Positions 8,995 through 17,827 of a DNA stretch of 64,000 nucleotides are shown here, piece after piece; position 1 is the first letter of the stretch, and every line of letters starts with the position of its first letter. The notes below the pieces were generated by a model. It was not told where the DNA came from. It did no database searches and was given only the letters and a program-made list of their open reading frames with translations. This DNA is from Flavobacterium agri (GTDB taxonomy: Bacteria; Bacteroidota; Bacteroidia; Flavobacteriales; Flavobacteriaceae): positions 1 to 64,000 of the forward strand of contig NZ_JACBJI010000009.1 of assembly GCF_013401995.1 (NCBI RefSeq), written 5' to 3'. The position numbers and the translations under genes are program-made.

Positions 8995-10314
8995 CTATTT
9001 CTTTCTCAAACTTTCAATATAATTCACCGCCGCCGCGTGCGAAATCGCATGTTTCTTGAAATGCTTGCGCACGTGTTCGCGTTCTTCGTCTGTGGCATCG
9101 AACTGGTTCAGGATGTTGTTCAGGTGCATTTTCATGTGTCCTTCCTGGATTCCGGTCGTGGTCAGCGAACGCAAAGCGGCAAAATTCTGGGCGAGTCCTG
9201 TCGCTGCAACGATTTGCATCAATTGGGCAGCCGATGGTTTCTCGAGCATTTCCAACGCGAATTTCACGAGCGGATGCAAAGACGTCAAACCGCCGACAGT
9301 ACCCAAAGCCAAAGGCAAATCCATCCAAAACCGGAAAATGCCATCCTTGATTTCCGCGTGCGAAAGACTCGAATAACGGCCGTCTTTAGACGCATAGGCA
9401 TGAACCGCTGCCTCGACCGCACGAAAATCGTTACCTGTTGCCAAAACTACGGCATCGACGCCGTTCATGATGCCTTTGTTGTGCGTCACGGCGCGATAAG
9501 GTTCGACTTGGGCAATCTGTACGGCCGTTGCGAATTTTTCTGCGAATGCTTCCGGATCGGGAATGTTCTTTTCGGCCAGTTCCTCAATTTTACACGAAAC
9601 TTCGGCACGTACGATACAACCCGTCACATAATTCGACAAAATGCTCATTACGACCCGAATGTTCTTTTCCTCGTGCGAAAAACCGTCGTATTCGTCGGCT
9701 TCGTCCTTAAGTGTTTTGGCGAATTGCTCGAGACACGAATTGATGAAATTGGCTCCCATCGAATCCTTGGTTTCGAATGTGGCGTGAAGCTGGAAATAAC
9801 CAGGGATTTCGTGTGTCTTGTCGCGAAGCTCGATATCGAGTATTCCGCCGCCTCGCTTTTGCATATTGGCCGTAAGCGGTTCGGTATCGTAAAAGAAATT
9901 GGGTTTTATGAGTTGGAAGAAGCCTTGCAACTTTTCCTTGTCGCCCTTGAAAATAAAGTGGACCTGTCCGATTTTTTCGGTTTTGAGCACGGTTGTCCTG
10001 AATCCGCCTCGCGTCGACCAGAATTTAGCCGATTTCGAAGCAGCCGCAACCACCGAACTTTCCTCAATCACCATCGGAACCGTATAGGTTTTCCCGTTTA
10101 TAAGGAAATTCGGCGCGATGCCCATCGGCAAATAAAAATTCGAAACGGTGTTCTCTATGAAATCGTCGTGCAGTTGCTGCAATTTTTCATCGGCGTTCCA
10201 ATAACTTTTGAGCAGTTTTTTGGCTTCATCGGCCGATTGGAAATACGTGCTGGCGATCCAATCTATTTTCTCGTCTTTGGACAGTTTGGAAAATCCTGAA
10301 ATCTCTTTCGTCAT
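8995..10314 (-). CDS. mvaA: Hydroxymethylglutaryl-CoA reductase, class II
   Basis: Catalyses the interconversion of HMG-CoA and mevalonate. The 439-residue length and motifs fit the bacterial class II enzyme: ENTVSNFYLPMGIAPNF and VPMVIEESSVVAAASKSAKFW near the N terminus, KDSMGANFINSC (about 230), NKGIMNGVDAVVLATGND, GTVGGLTSLHP, and a C-terminal catalytic His in GHMKMHLNNIL. Class II enzymes are often called 'degradative', but in flavobacteria they supply the mevalonate route to isoprenoids. The neighbouring GHMP kinase supports that. A TATCTTTG box at 10340-10333 is a plausible -7 element. Confidence 0.95.
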   Translation of the reverse strand: MTKEISGFSKLSKDEKIDWIASTYFQSADEAKKLLKSYWNADEKLQQLHDDFIENTVSNFYLPMGIAPNFLINGKTYTVPMVIEESSVVAAASKSAKFWSTRGGFRTTVLKTEKIGQVHFIFKGDKEKLQGFFQLIKPNFFYDTEPLTANMQKRGGGILDIELRDKTHEIPGYFQLHATFETKDSMGANFINSCLEQFAKTLKDEADEYDGFSHEEKNIRVVMSILSNYVTGCIVRAEVSCKIEELAEKNIPDPEAFAEKFATAVQIAQVEPYRAVTHNKGIMNGVDAVVLATGNDFRAVEAAVHAYASKDGRYSSLSHAEIKDGIFRFWMDLPLALGTVGGLTSLHPLVKFALEMLEKPSAAQLMQIVAATGLAQNFAALRSLTTTGIQEGHMKMHLNNILNQFDATDEEREHVRKHFKKHAISHAAAVNYIESLRKK

Positions 10315-10388
10315 TTCATGTCAATTGAATTACAAAGATACCTTTTCGATAGCAGATGGCATGGCAAAGCGAATTGATTTTTAACATT

Positions 10389-10421
10389 GGAATAATTCCA
10401 AATTTAACAAGGAATAATTCC
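10389..10421. promoter_or_regulatory. Two identical 11-bp palindromes, probable operator pair
   Basis: GGAATAATTCC occurs at 10389-10399 and again at 10411-10421. The repeat distance is exactly 22 bp, about two helical turns. The second copy ends 19 nt before a TATCTTTC -7-like box (10441-10448), so it sits on the place of the -33 element of the radical SAM gene. The divergent mvaA starts at 10314. The protein that binds is unknown. Confidence 0.65.
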
Positions 10422-10452
10422 ATATATAAATTTTAGCGTATATCTTTCGGAC

Positions 10453-11535
10453 ATGAATTCGGAAGGTGAAAGCGATTATATAAAAGGACGCGGCGCGCAA
10501 AAAAACGTCAAGAACAGATTCTTTGCCGAATCGTATGAAGTGACCGACGATTTCCTCAATTATTGTCATGCCGAAGGTGACGATGCCGATCCGAACAAGA
10601 CACATTATCTCGAAGTTTTTCCCAAAACGATCGTGAACAAAGTCGAAAGCCCTGATGTCGGCATGGGATGGTCGATGAACGCTTATCAGGGTTGCGAACA
10701 CGGCTGCATTTATTGTTACGCCCGGAATTCCCACGAGTATTGGGGTTACAGCGCCGGATTGGACTTTGAACGCAAGATCCTCGTCAAGAAGAACGCACCC
10801 GAATTGCTCGAGGAAAAGCTTCAAAGCAAGAATTGGAAATGCGCCACGATCGTCATGTCGGGCAACACCGATTGTTACCAACCAGCAGAAAAGAAATTCG
10901 GGATTACGAGAAAATGTCTCGAGGTGTTTTACAAGTATCGGCATCCCGTCGGGATCATCACCAAGAACGCGTTGATTGCGCGGGATATCGATATCGTGTC
11001 CAAACTCGCGGCCGACAACCTGATCGGCGTAAGCGTTTCGATAACGTCGTTGTCCGAAAAGACGCGGATGTTGGTCGAACCGCGCACGGCGACAATCAAA
11101 AAGCGTTTGGACACCGTGAAACTGCTTTCCCAAAACGGCGTTCCCGTAAACGTCATGATCGCGCCTGTGATCCCGGGAATCAACAGCCATGAAGTATTGC
11201 CTTTGGCCAAAGCGGCAGCCGATGCGGGAGCAGTCTCGATTGCGCATACGATTGTAAGATTGAACGGTCAGATTGCGGAAATCTTCACCGATTGGATCCA
11301 CAAAGCCATGCCCGACCGTGCCGAGAAAGTACTCAATCACATCAAACACGTACACGGCGGAACGTTGAATGACAGCCGTTGGGGACAAAGAATGCGAGGA
11401 GAAGGCGAGTTTGCCGAACAAGTGCATGCACAGATGCGTCTGGCGCGGAAGAAATTCTTTGAGGGGAAAACGTTTCCCAAATTAAACCAGGATTTATACG
11501 AACAATACCGCGATGGCCAGCTCAGTTTGTTCTAA
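10453..11535 (+). CDS. PA0069-family radical SAM protein (SPL-like)
   Basis: A 360-residue radical SAM enzyme of the family often annotated as PA0069 or Rv2578c, distantly related to spore photoproduct lyase. CEHGCIYCYARN supplies the 4Fe-4S cysteines C81, C85 and C88 in a C-x3-C-x2-C arrangement. The flanking GMGWSMNAYQG and SHEYWGYSAGLDFE are family hallmarks, and SGNTDCYQPAEK and PVIPGINSHE follow. The substrate is unknown. It is a single gene with its own operator-like region. The ATG comes 4 nt after a -7-like box, so the transcript may have almost no 5' leader. Confidence 0.9.
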   Translation: MNSEGESDYIKGRGAQKNVKNRFFAESYEVTDDFLNYCHAEGDDADPNKTHYLEVFPKTIVNKVESPDVGMGWSMNAYQGCEHGCIYCYARNSHEYWGYSAGLDFERKILVKKNAPELLEEKLQSKNWKCATIVMSGNTDCYQPAEKKFGITRKCLEVFYKYRHPVGIITKNALIARDIDIVSKLAADNLIGVSVSITSLSEKTRMLVEPRTATIKKRLDTVKLLSQNGVPVNVMIAPVIPGINSHEVLPLAKAAADAGAVSIAHTIVRLNGQIAEIFTDWIHKAMPDRAEKVLNHIKHVHGGTLNDSRWGQRMRGEGEFAEQVHAQMRLARKKFFEGKTFPKLNQDLYEQYRDGQLSLF

Positions 11536-11538
11536 CCC

Positions 11539-11898
11539 TTACTCACGTAAAATTTTGTCCATCGCTTTCCCTTTTGCCAATTCGTCGATCAGCTTGTCGA
11601 GATAGCGCACCTTTTGCATAATTGGATCTTCTATTTCCTCGACGCGATAACCGCAGATCACGCCCGTGATTTTGGAAGCGTTCGGATGGAATTGAGGCGC
11701 TTGATTGAAAAACGTCTCAAAATCGGTTTTGTTGTCGAGCACTTGCTGGAAAGACTGTGGGTCGTATCCGGTAAGCCAGAAAATGATGGTGTCTACCTCT
11801 TCTTTCGTGCGTCCTTTTTTCTCGGCTTTGGCAATATAATGCGGATAAACGCCCGCAAAAGACATCTTATATACTCGTTTTGTATTGTCGGTTTTCAT
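11539..11898 (-). CDS. DUF2200 family protein
   Basis: A 119-residue cytoplasmic protein matching DUF2200 in length and in the segments KMSFAGVYPHYIAKAEKKGRT, FWLTGYD, NPNASKITGVICGYRVEEIEDP and MQKVRYLDKLIDELAKGK. Its function is unknown. The predicted fold is mostly helical with no catalytic signature. It converges on the radical SAM gene with a 3-nt gap. A TATCTTTG box (11926-11919) lies 21 nt upstream of the start and may be its -7 element. Confidence 0.85.
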   Translation of the reverse strand: MKTDNTKRVYKMSFAGVYPHYIAKAEKKGRTKEEVDTIIFWLTGYDPQSFQQVLDNKTDFETFFNQAPQFHPNASKITGVICGYRVEEIEDPIMQKVRYLDKLIDELAKGKAMDKILRE

Positions 11899-12079
11899 GT
11901 TTGGCTGTTGCTGTATGCCAAAGATAGCGAATAAGTTGGCGGCGCGATTTCACAAAATCTGTAACTATTTCCAATTTCAAAGACAAATGCCCAATTAACC
12001 AAACCCGATTTAACAGCGGAAAAAAGCGCTATTTGCTTTTTTTTCACTAAACTTGACGGTTTTTATATTGAACGTAAAA

Positions 12080-14251
12080 ATGACGAGAATTTTCAAGCTT
12101 TCCGCACTCATTTTATTCGTGTGCGCAACGGTTTCGGCCCAGAAAAAGATAACCGTTGATGAAATCTACAGCGGCGCATTCCGCACCAAAGGCATGGACG
12201 AGCTTCATGCGATGAAAAACACCAACCAGTATACGGTCTTGAATTTCGATCGCGCTTCCAAAAGCATGCAGGTCGATCTTTACGATTTTGCGACGCTCAA
12301 GAAAGTGGCTACGCTTATCGATTCTAAAAACCACAAAGAATTGCAGTCAATCGACAGTTATTCGTTCGACGATTCCGAAAAGAAAATCCTGATCGCGACC
12401 AATTCGAATCCGATTTATCGCTATTCTTTTACAGCCGATTTTTATCTGTACGACATCACTTCAAAGCAATTGTCGAAAGTACTCGAGCAAGTCCAGGAAC
12501 CGACTTTTTCTCCGGACGGAAGCAAAATCGCATATGAGAAAGAAAACAACCTTTTCGTATATGACATCGCTTCGAAATCCAATAAGCAAATCACGTCCGA
12601 TGGCAAGAAAAACAGCGTCATCAACGGGATTTCAGATTGGGTTTACGAAGAAGAATTCGCCATCGTGCGCGCCTTCGACTGGAGTGCCGATTCAAAAAAA
12701 ATCGCGTTTATCCGCTTCGACGAGTCAGCCGTTCCCGAATTCACAATGACGGTTTTCCACAAAGAATTATATCCGAAAGAGGAAACGTTCAAATATCCGA
12801 AAGCCGGCGAAAAGAATGCGACGGTGAGTTTGCATATGTACGATGTCGCGGCCGCTTCAACCAAAGAAATCAAGCTTGGCAATTACAATGACTTTTACAT
12901 TCCGCGTTTGAAATGGACCAAGGACGCCAATGTGTTGAGCGTGCAGGTCATCAATCGCCATCAGGACAATCTCGATTTGATTTTCGTCGATGGGAATACC
13001 GGTTCGGCCAAGGTCGTGCTCAACGAAAAAGACAAAGCATACGTCGACGTAACCGACAACCTGACCTTCCTTAAAGACAACAGTTTTATCTGGACTTCCG
13101 AAAAAGACGGATTCAACCATATTTACGTGTACGACAGAAACGGAAAGCTCAAGAACCAGGTAACCAAAGGCAATTGGGAAGTCACGGCTTATTACGGTTT
13201 CGACGAAAAGAACAAGACGATCTTCTATCAATCGGTAGAAAACGGATCGATCAACCGCGACGTGTACAGCATCGGCCTTGACGGAAAGAACAAAAAACGC
13301 CTTTCGGCCCAAACCGGAACGAGCGCGGCTACGACTTTCAGCCCGAACTTCGATTTCTACATCAACAGCTTCTCGAGTGCGATCGAACCGGTTTCGTTCA
13401 CCTTGCGCGATTCCAAGACCGGAAAAGAAGTGCAGAAAATCGCAGACAACACGGCCTTGACCGAAAAACTTAAAGGTTACGACCTTCCGACAAAGGAATT
13501 CTTCGTGCTCAAAACAGAAAAAGGACACGAGCTCAACGCTTGGATAATCAAGCCGAAGAACTTCGACGCGTCTAAAAAATACCCTGTTTTCATGTACCAG
13601 TATTCAGGTCCGGGTTCTCAGGAAGTGGCCAACAACTGGCTTGACGCGAACGATTACTGGTTCATGATGTTGTCGCAACAAGGTTATATCACGGTTTGCG
13701 TCGACGGTCGCGGAACAGGTTTCAAAGGTGCCGCTTTCAAGAAAGTGACGCAATTGAACATGGGCAAACTCGAAGTCGAGGATCAAATCGACGCGGCCAA
13801 GGTCATCGGGAACTATCCGTATGTAGACAAATCCCGTATCGGTATTTTCGGATGGTCGTACGGCGGTTTCATGTCATCCAACTGTATCCTTAAAGGTGCC
13901 GACGTGTTCAAAATGGCGATTGCCGTTGCTCCGGTCACCAACTGGCGTTTTTACGATTCGGTCTACACCGAAAGATATATGACGACGCCACAGGAAAACC
14001 CTGCGGGTTACGACGACAATTCGCCGATCAATTTCGCGCAGAACTTAAAAGGCAAGTATTTGTTGATCCACGGTTCGGCCGACGACAATGTACACGTACA
14101 GAACTCGATGCAAATGATCGAAGCACTCGTACAGGCCAACAAACAATTCGACTGGGCGATTTACCCAGACAAGAACCACGGTATTTATGGCGGTAAGACG
14201 CGCATCCAATTGTTCAATAAAATGACGGATTTCATCCTTCAGAATTTATAA
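12080..14251 (+). CDS. Dipeptidyl peptidase IV, S9 family, secreted
   Basis: Cleaves X-Pro dipeptides from peptide N termini. The 723-residue protein has a signal peptide (MTRIFKLSALILFVCATVSAQ) and a beta-propeller DPPIV_N domain (about 60-460) that includes the substrate N-terminus-binding Glu pair in SDWVYEEEF. A C-terminal alpha/beta hydrolase carries Ser593 in GWSYGG, Asp in GSADDNVH and His in DKNHGIYG. The ATG at 12080 is chosen over an in-frame TTG at 12053 because it gives a proper signal peptide. Three POT peptide transporters follow 24 nt downstream, which fits release and uptake of dipeptides. Confidence 0.95.
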   Translation: MTRIFKLSALILFVCATVSAQKKITVDEIYSGAFRTKGMDELHAMKNTNQYTVLNFDRASKSMQVDLYDFATLKKVATLIDSKNHKELQSIDSYSFDDSEKKILIATNSNPIYRYSFTADFYLYDITSKQLSKVLEQVQEPTFSPDGSKIAYEKENNLFVYDIASKSNKQITSDGKKNSVINGISDWVYEEEFAIVRAFDWSADSKKIAFIRFDESAVPEFTMTVFHKELYPKEETFKYPKAGEKNATVSLHMYDVAAASTKEIKLGNYNDFYIPRLKWTKDANVLSVQVINRHQDNLDLIFVDGNTGSAKVVLNEKDKAYVDVTDNLTFLKDNSFIWTSEKDGFNHIYVYDRNGKLKNQVTKGNWEVTAYYGFDEKNKTIFYQSVENGSINRDVYSIGLDGKNKKRLSAQTGTSAATTFSPNFDFYINSFSSAIEPVSFTLRDSKTGKEVQKIADNTALTEKLKGYDLPTKEFFVLKTEKGHELNAWIIKPKNFDASKKYPVFMYQYSGPGSQEVANNWLDANDYWFMMLSQQGYITVCVDGRGTGFKGAAFKKVTQLNMGKLEVEDQIDAAKVIGNYPYVDKSRIGIFGWSYGGFMSSNCILKGADVFKMAIAVAPVTNWRFYDSVYTERYMTTPQENPAGYDDNSPINFAQNLKGKYLLIHGSADDNVHVQNSMQMIEALVQANKQFDWAIYPDKNHGIYGGKTRIQLFNKMTDFILQNL

Positions 14252-14275
14252 TCTAACTAAACCAAACTATACAAA

Positions 14276-16159
14276 ATGGCAGAAAATCAGGCTAAAACAG
14301 GACACCCGAAAGGACTTTGGGTACTATTCGGCACCGAAATGTGGGAGCGCTTCAACTTTTACGGCATGCGCGCCCTGCTTACCTTATTCTTGGTAAATTC
14401 GCTAATGATGAAAGAGGCCGACGCTTCTCTTATCTACGGCGGATTTCTCGGACTCTGTTACCTGACTCCGCTTTTGGGAGGTTTCATCGCCGACCGTTTC
14501 TTCGGTAACCGCAACTGTATTTTGCTTGGAGGTCTTATGATGGCTTGCGGACAATTGTTGTTGTTCTTCAGTGCGTCTGTTTTCGGCACGAACCTGTCGC
14601 TGGCCAATACCTTGATGTGGACCGCGCTTGGCGTGATCATTTTCGGTAACGGATTCTTCAAACCGAACATTTCCTCAATGGTAGGAAGCTTGTATCCAAA
14701 ACAGGAAAAAACAAAACTAGACACAGCGTTCACGATTTTCTACATGGGAATCAACATCGGCGCGTTTTTGGGCCAGTTCATATGTCCGTTCCTTGGGGAC
14801 GTTAAGGATTCGGCTGGTGTGCGCGACATCCACGCGTTCAAATGGGGATTCCTCGTTGCCGCACTTGCGATGCTCATCGGATCGGCTACGTTCTATTTCC
14901 TTAAAAATAAATATGTGGTGACTCCGGAAGGCAAACCGATCGGTGGCGTTCCGTCTAAAAACGATGTGTCCGATTACGAAGAAGGCGAAGCCCAAAAAGC
15001 TCACTTCACGGCCGGTTCGCTTATTTTCGCCGTGGCTTTGTTTGCAGGTTTGTTCTTTGTTTTCAACTATTTCACCGAAGGCGACAACGTCGTAAAAACC
15101 TACATCTATCCGATGATTTACGCGGCCGGGATTTCGCTTGCAGCATTGATCCTTACCGATAAAACCCTTACGAGAATCGAAATCCAGCGTATTTGCGTAA
15201 TCTACGTGATGTCGTTCTTCATCATTTTCTTCTGGGCGGCTTTCGAGCAGGCAGGATCGTCTTTGACGTTCATCGCCGACAACCAGACCGACAGGGATTT
15301 CCTCGGAATTTGGGATATGCCGGCTTCGATGGTACAAATCTTCAACGGATTGTTCGTCGTCATGTTCGCCGTTCCGTTTTCTATCCTTTGGGACAAATTG
15401 CGCGCGAAAGGGCAGGAGCCGATTTCTACCGTAAAACAATCATTCGGTTTGGCGTTGATAGCGTTGAGTTATTTTATCATCGCACATAACGTGAAAGATT
15501 TGGGCAACGGATTGCTCGCGATCTACTGGTTGATCCTATTGTACCTGATCCAGACTTTCGGAGAGCTCTGTTTGTCACCGATCGGACTTTCGCTTGTAGG
15601 GAAATTGTCTCCGAAGCGTTTCGCATCTTTGGCATACGGAGTGTTCTTTATCTCGAACGCCGCCGGTTATGCACTTTCGGGAACTCTTGGTTCGATTTTG
15701 CCTCCGACAGGCGACAAATACCAACTTGCCGAAAAGAACAACATCGACCTTAAAGGTATCCTCGACAAGACCAAAACCGCCGACGGTGCAGAATTGTTCG
15801 CACTTGCCAAACTCAACATGGCTAGTGTAGACAACACGCAGGCCAAAGCGAATAACATCGATGTAGAGGCGAAACTTAAAAAAGTGGCCGAGAAAAAAGG
15901 CGCGAAAGAAACCGCTGCCAAAGACAAAAAAGAATTCGTAGACAGTTTCACCGCTGCCGATACGACTTTTACGGCTGCCGAACTCAACCTCATAAAAGAA
16001 AAACACATCATCAAGGCCGAGTATCCGACTTTTGCCGGATTCACGATTTCGAATCTGTACGAGTTCTTCATGGTGTTCGTAGTACTTTGCGGAATCGCGT
16101 CGGTCATCCTATTCGCGCTTACGCCAATCTTAAAGAAAATGATGCACGGCGTGCGTTAA
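14276..16159 (+). CDS. POT-family proton-coupled peptide transporter 1
   Basis: A 627-residue inner-membrane MFS transporter of the POT/PTR2 family. The first-helix motif is EMWERFNFYGMR, close to the ExxERFxYY proton/substrate motif. GNGFFKPNISSMVGSLY and FYMGINIGAFLGQ are the two PTR2 signatures. At about residues 485-590 an Ala/Lys/Asp-rich hydrophilic insertion (LAKLNMASVDN...KKVAEKKGAKETAAKDKKEF) splits the last helices and makes it about 100 residues longer than the next two copies. It is first of three tandem POT genes after DPP-IV. Confidence 0.92.
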   Translation: MAENQAKTGHPKGLWVLFGTEMWERFNFYGMRALLTLFLVNSLMMKEADASLIYGGFLGLCYLTPLLGGFIADRFFGNRNCILLGGLMMACGQLLLFFSASVFGTNLSLANTLMWTALGVIIFGNGFFKPNISSMVGSLYPKQEKTKLDTAFTIFYMGINIGAFLGQFICPFLGDVKDSAGVRDIHAFKWGFLVAALAMLIGSATFYFLKNKYVVTPEGKPIGGVPSKNDVSDYEEGEAQKAHFTAGSLIFAVALFAGLFFVFNYFTEGDNVVKTYIYPMIYAAGISLAALILTDKTLTRIEIQRICVIYVMSFFIIFFWAAFEQAGSSLTFIADNQTDRDFLGIWDMPASMVQIFNGLFVVMFAVPFSILWDKLRAKGQEPISTVKQSFGLALIALSYFIIAHNVKDLGNGLLAIYWLILLYLIQTFGELCLSPIGLSLVGKLSPKRFASLAYGVFFISNAAGYALSGTLGSILPPTGDKYQLAEKNNIDLKGILDKTKTADGAELFALAKLNMASVDNTQAKANNIDVEAKLKKVAEKKGAKETAAKDKKEFVDSFTAADTTFTAAELNLIKEKHIIKAEYPTFAGFTISNLYEFFMVFVVLCGIASVILFALTPILKKMMHGVR

Positions 16160-16168
16160 TCATAGCCT

Positions 16169-17827
16169 ATGTGGAATAAACATCCAAAAGCGCTCCCATA
16201 TCTGTTCCTTTCGGAAATGTGGGAGCGTTTCGGTTATTATCTGATGATCGGAATTTTCACGCTTTATCTCAAAGACGTGGAAAAAGGTTTCGCGATGACC
16301 GAAAAAGAAGCAGCCGATTTATACGGCACATTTATCGCGTTGGTATTCCTGACGCCTTTCATCGGTGGTTTGATCGCCGACAGATACCTCGGTTACAGGA
16401 AGTCGATCATTCTCGGCGGAATCCTCATGGGCGTCGGTTATTTTATGATGGGCATCCATTCGCTTCCGATCCTGTACACGGCCATGACGCTCGTGATTCT
16501 CGGAAATGGATTCTTCAAACCCAATATTTCGACCTTGCTCGGGAATTTCTACAACAACGACGAGTACAAAGCCAAGAAAGACGAAGGCTACAACATTTTC
16601 TACATGGGAATAAACGTCGGGGCTTTCATCTGTAATTTCTTCGGAGCCGCGCTGTACAATCTTTTCGGATGGCAACAGGCGTTCATGGCGGCCGGAGTCG
16701 GAATGTTCATCGGCGTGATCACGTTCATGGTCGGAATCAAGCATTACGGCACACACGACCAGAAAAAAGGCGTACAGGAAGGAGACATGCCGTTCTCGAA
16801 AATCGTGATGTTCATTCTATTGCCGTCTATCGTTTTCGGGATTATCGGATGGCTTCTCAAAGGAACGGCGTCGGACGCGAACCCGGACAGTTACATTTTC
16901 GGATCGGATAGCACCGATGCGTTCATTTTCGCGTGTATTCCCGTAATCCTGTTTTATTCGTCGCTTTATTTTAAGGCGCGTCCCGAAGACAAACGCCCGA
17001 TTGGCGCATTGCTCACGATTTTTGCCGTGGTCATTTTGTTTTGGGGCGTTTTCAAACTCAACGGTTCGGCGCTCAACACTTGGGGCGACCGCTATACGAA
17101 CCGTCATATTACGGGCACGACAGAAAGCGTTTTCCACAACCTGAAACTATCCGATAAACTTGCTTACAAGAAAGATTCCGTCGGTGTGTACGACGAGCAG
17201 TTCCGATTGCAGAAAGTAGACGGAAAGGTCGTCAAGGAAGTGAACTATCCGGTGTATTTCCGCAATGTACCAAAAGACAAACTTCCGAAAGAAAACGAGG
17301 AAATCTCGCTTTGGTCGCCCAATCTGAGCCAGTCGATCAACCCGTTTTGGGTAATCGTGCTCACGCCATTGGTCATCGCGTTCTTCTCGTTTTTGAGAGT
17401 GCGCCAGAAAGAGCCGACGACTCCTACTAAAATTGCGTTCGGCTTGTTGATTTCGGCCTTGTCTGTTTTGGTCATGGTCGCCGCGGTAAAAGCCGGAAGC
17501 AACGGAACCGAAAAAGTTAGCGTTTGGTGGCTTGTCGCAAATTACGGCGTGATTACCATCGGTGAACTTTTCCTGAGCCCGATGGGATTATCCGTCGTGT
17601 CGAAGCTCAGCCCGGCAAAAATCACCTCGCTTATGATGGGCGGCTGGTTTTTGGCGACGTCGATCGGAAACAAATTAAGCGGCGTTTTGGCGAGCATGTG
17701 GGATTCGTACGAAGACAAGACGAATTTCTTCTGGGTGAATTTCTGCCTGCTTTTGGCGGCAACCGCACTCATGTTCGTCGTTTTGAAAAACCTCAATAAA
17801 GTAATGGCCGAAAAAGGCATCAGATAA
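16169..17827 (+). CDS. POT-family proton-coupled peptide transporter 2
   Basis: 552 residues. The first-helix motif EMWERFGYYLMIG keeps the full ERFxYY form, and GNGFFKPNISTLLGNFY and FYMGINVGAFICNFFG are the PTR2 signatures. A soluble insert (about 315-390, RHITGTTESVFHN...DKLPKENEEISLW) sits between central helices. The C-terminal half has the usual GELFLSPMGLSVVSKLSP helix. The start lies 9 nt after POT 1 and the stop overlaps the POT 3 start by one base, so the three are co-transcribed. Substrate preference cannot be read from sequence. Confidence 0.92.
   Translation: MWNKHPKALPYLFLSEMWERFGYYLMIGIFTLYLKDVEKGFAMTEKEAADLYGTFIALVFLTPFIGGLIADRYLGYRKSIILGGILMGVGYFMMGIHSLPILYTAMTLVILGNGFFKPNISTLLGNFYNNDEYKAKKDEGYNIFYMGINVGAFICNFFGAALYNLFGWQQAFMAAGVGMFIGVITFMVGIKHYGTHDQKKGVQEGDMPFSKIVMFILLPSIVFGIIGWLLKGTASDANPDSYIFGSDSTDAFIFACIPVILFYSSLYFKARPEDKRPIGALLTIFAVVILFWGVFKLNGSALNTWGDRYTNRHITGTTESVFHNLKLSDKLAYKKDSVGVYDEQFRLQKVDGKVVKEVNYPVYFRNVPKDKLPKENEEISLWSPNLSQSINPFWVIVLTPLVIAFFSFLRVRQKEPTTPTKIAFGLLISALSVLVMVAAVKAGSNGTEKVSVWWLVANYGVITIGELFLSPMGLSVVSKLSPAKITSLMMGGWFLATSIGNKLSGVLASMWDSYEDKTNFFWVNFCLLLAATALMFVVLKNLNKVMAEKGIR

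Noticed and set aside
8638..10299. Long open frame (553 codons) on the + strand
   Set aside because: It is antisense to mvaA and the GHMP kinase, is rich in Arg, Phe and His as shadow frames are here, and has no recognisable domain.
10381..11427. 348-codon open frame on the - strand
   Set aside because: It lies fully antisense to the radical SAM gene, which has clear family motifs; the frame itself has none.
12053..12079. TTG start for DPP-IV
   Set aside because: The ATG at 12080 directly yields a standard signal peptide.
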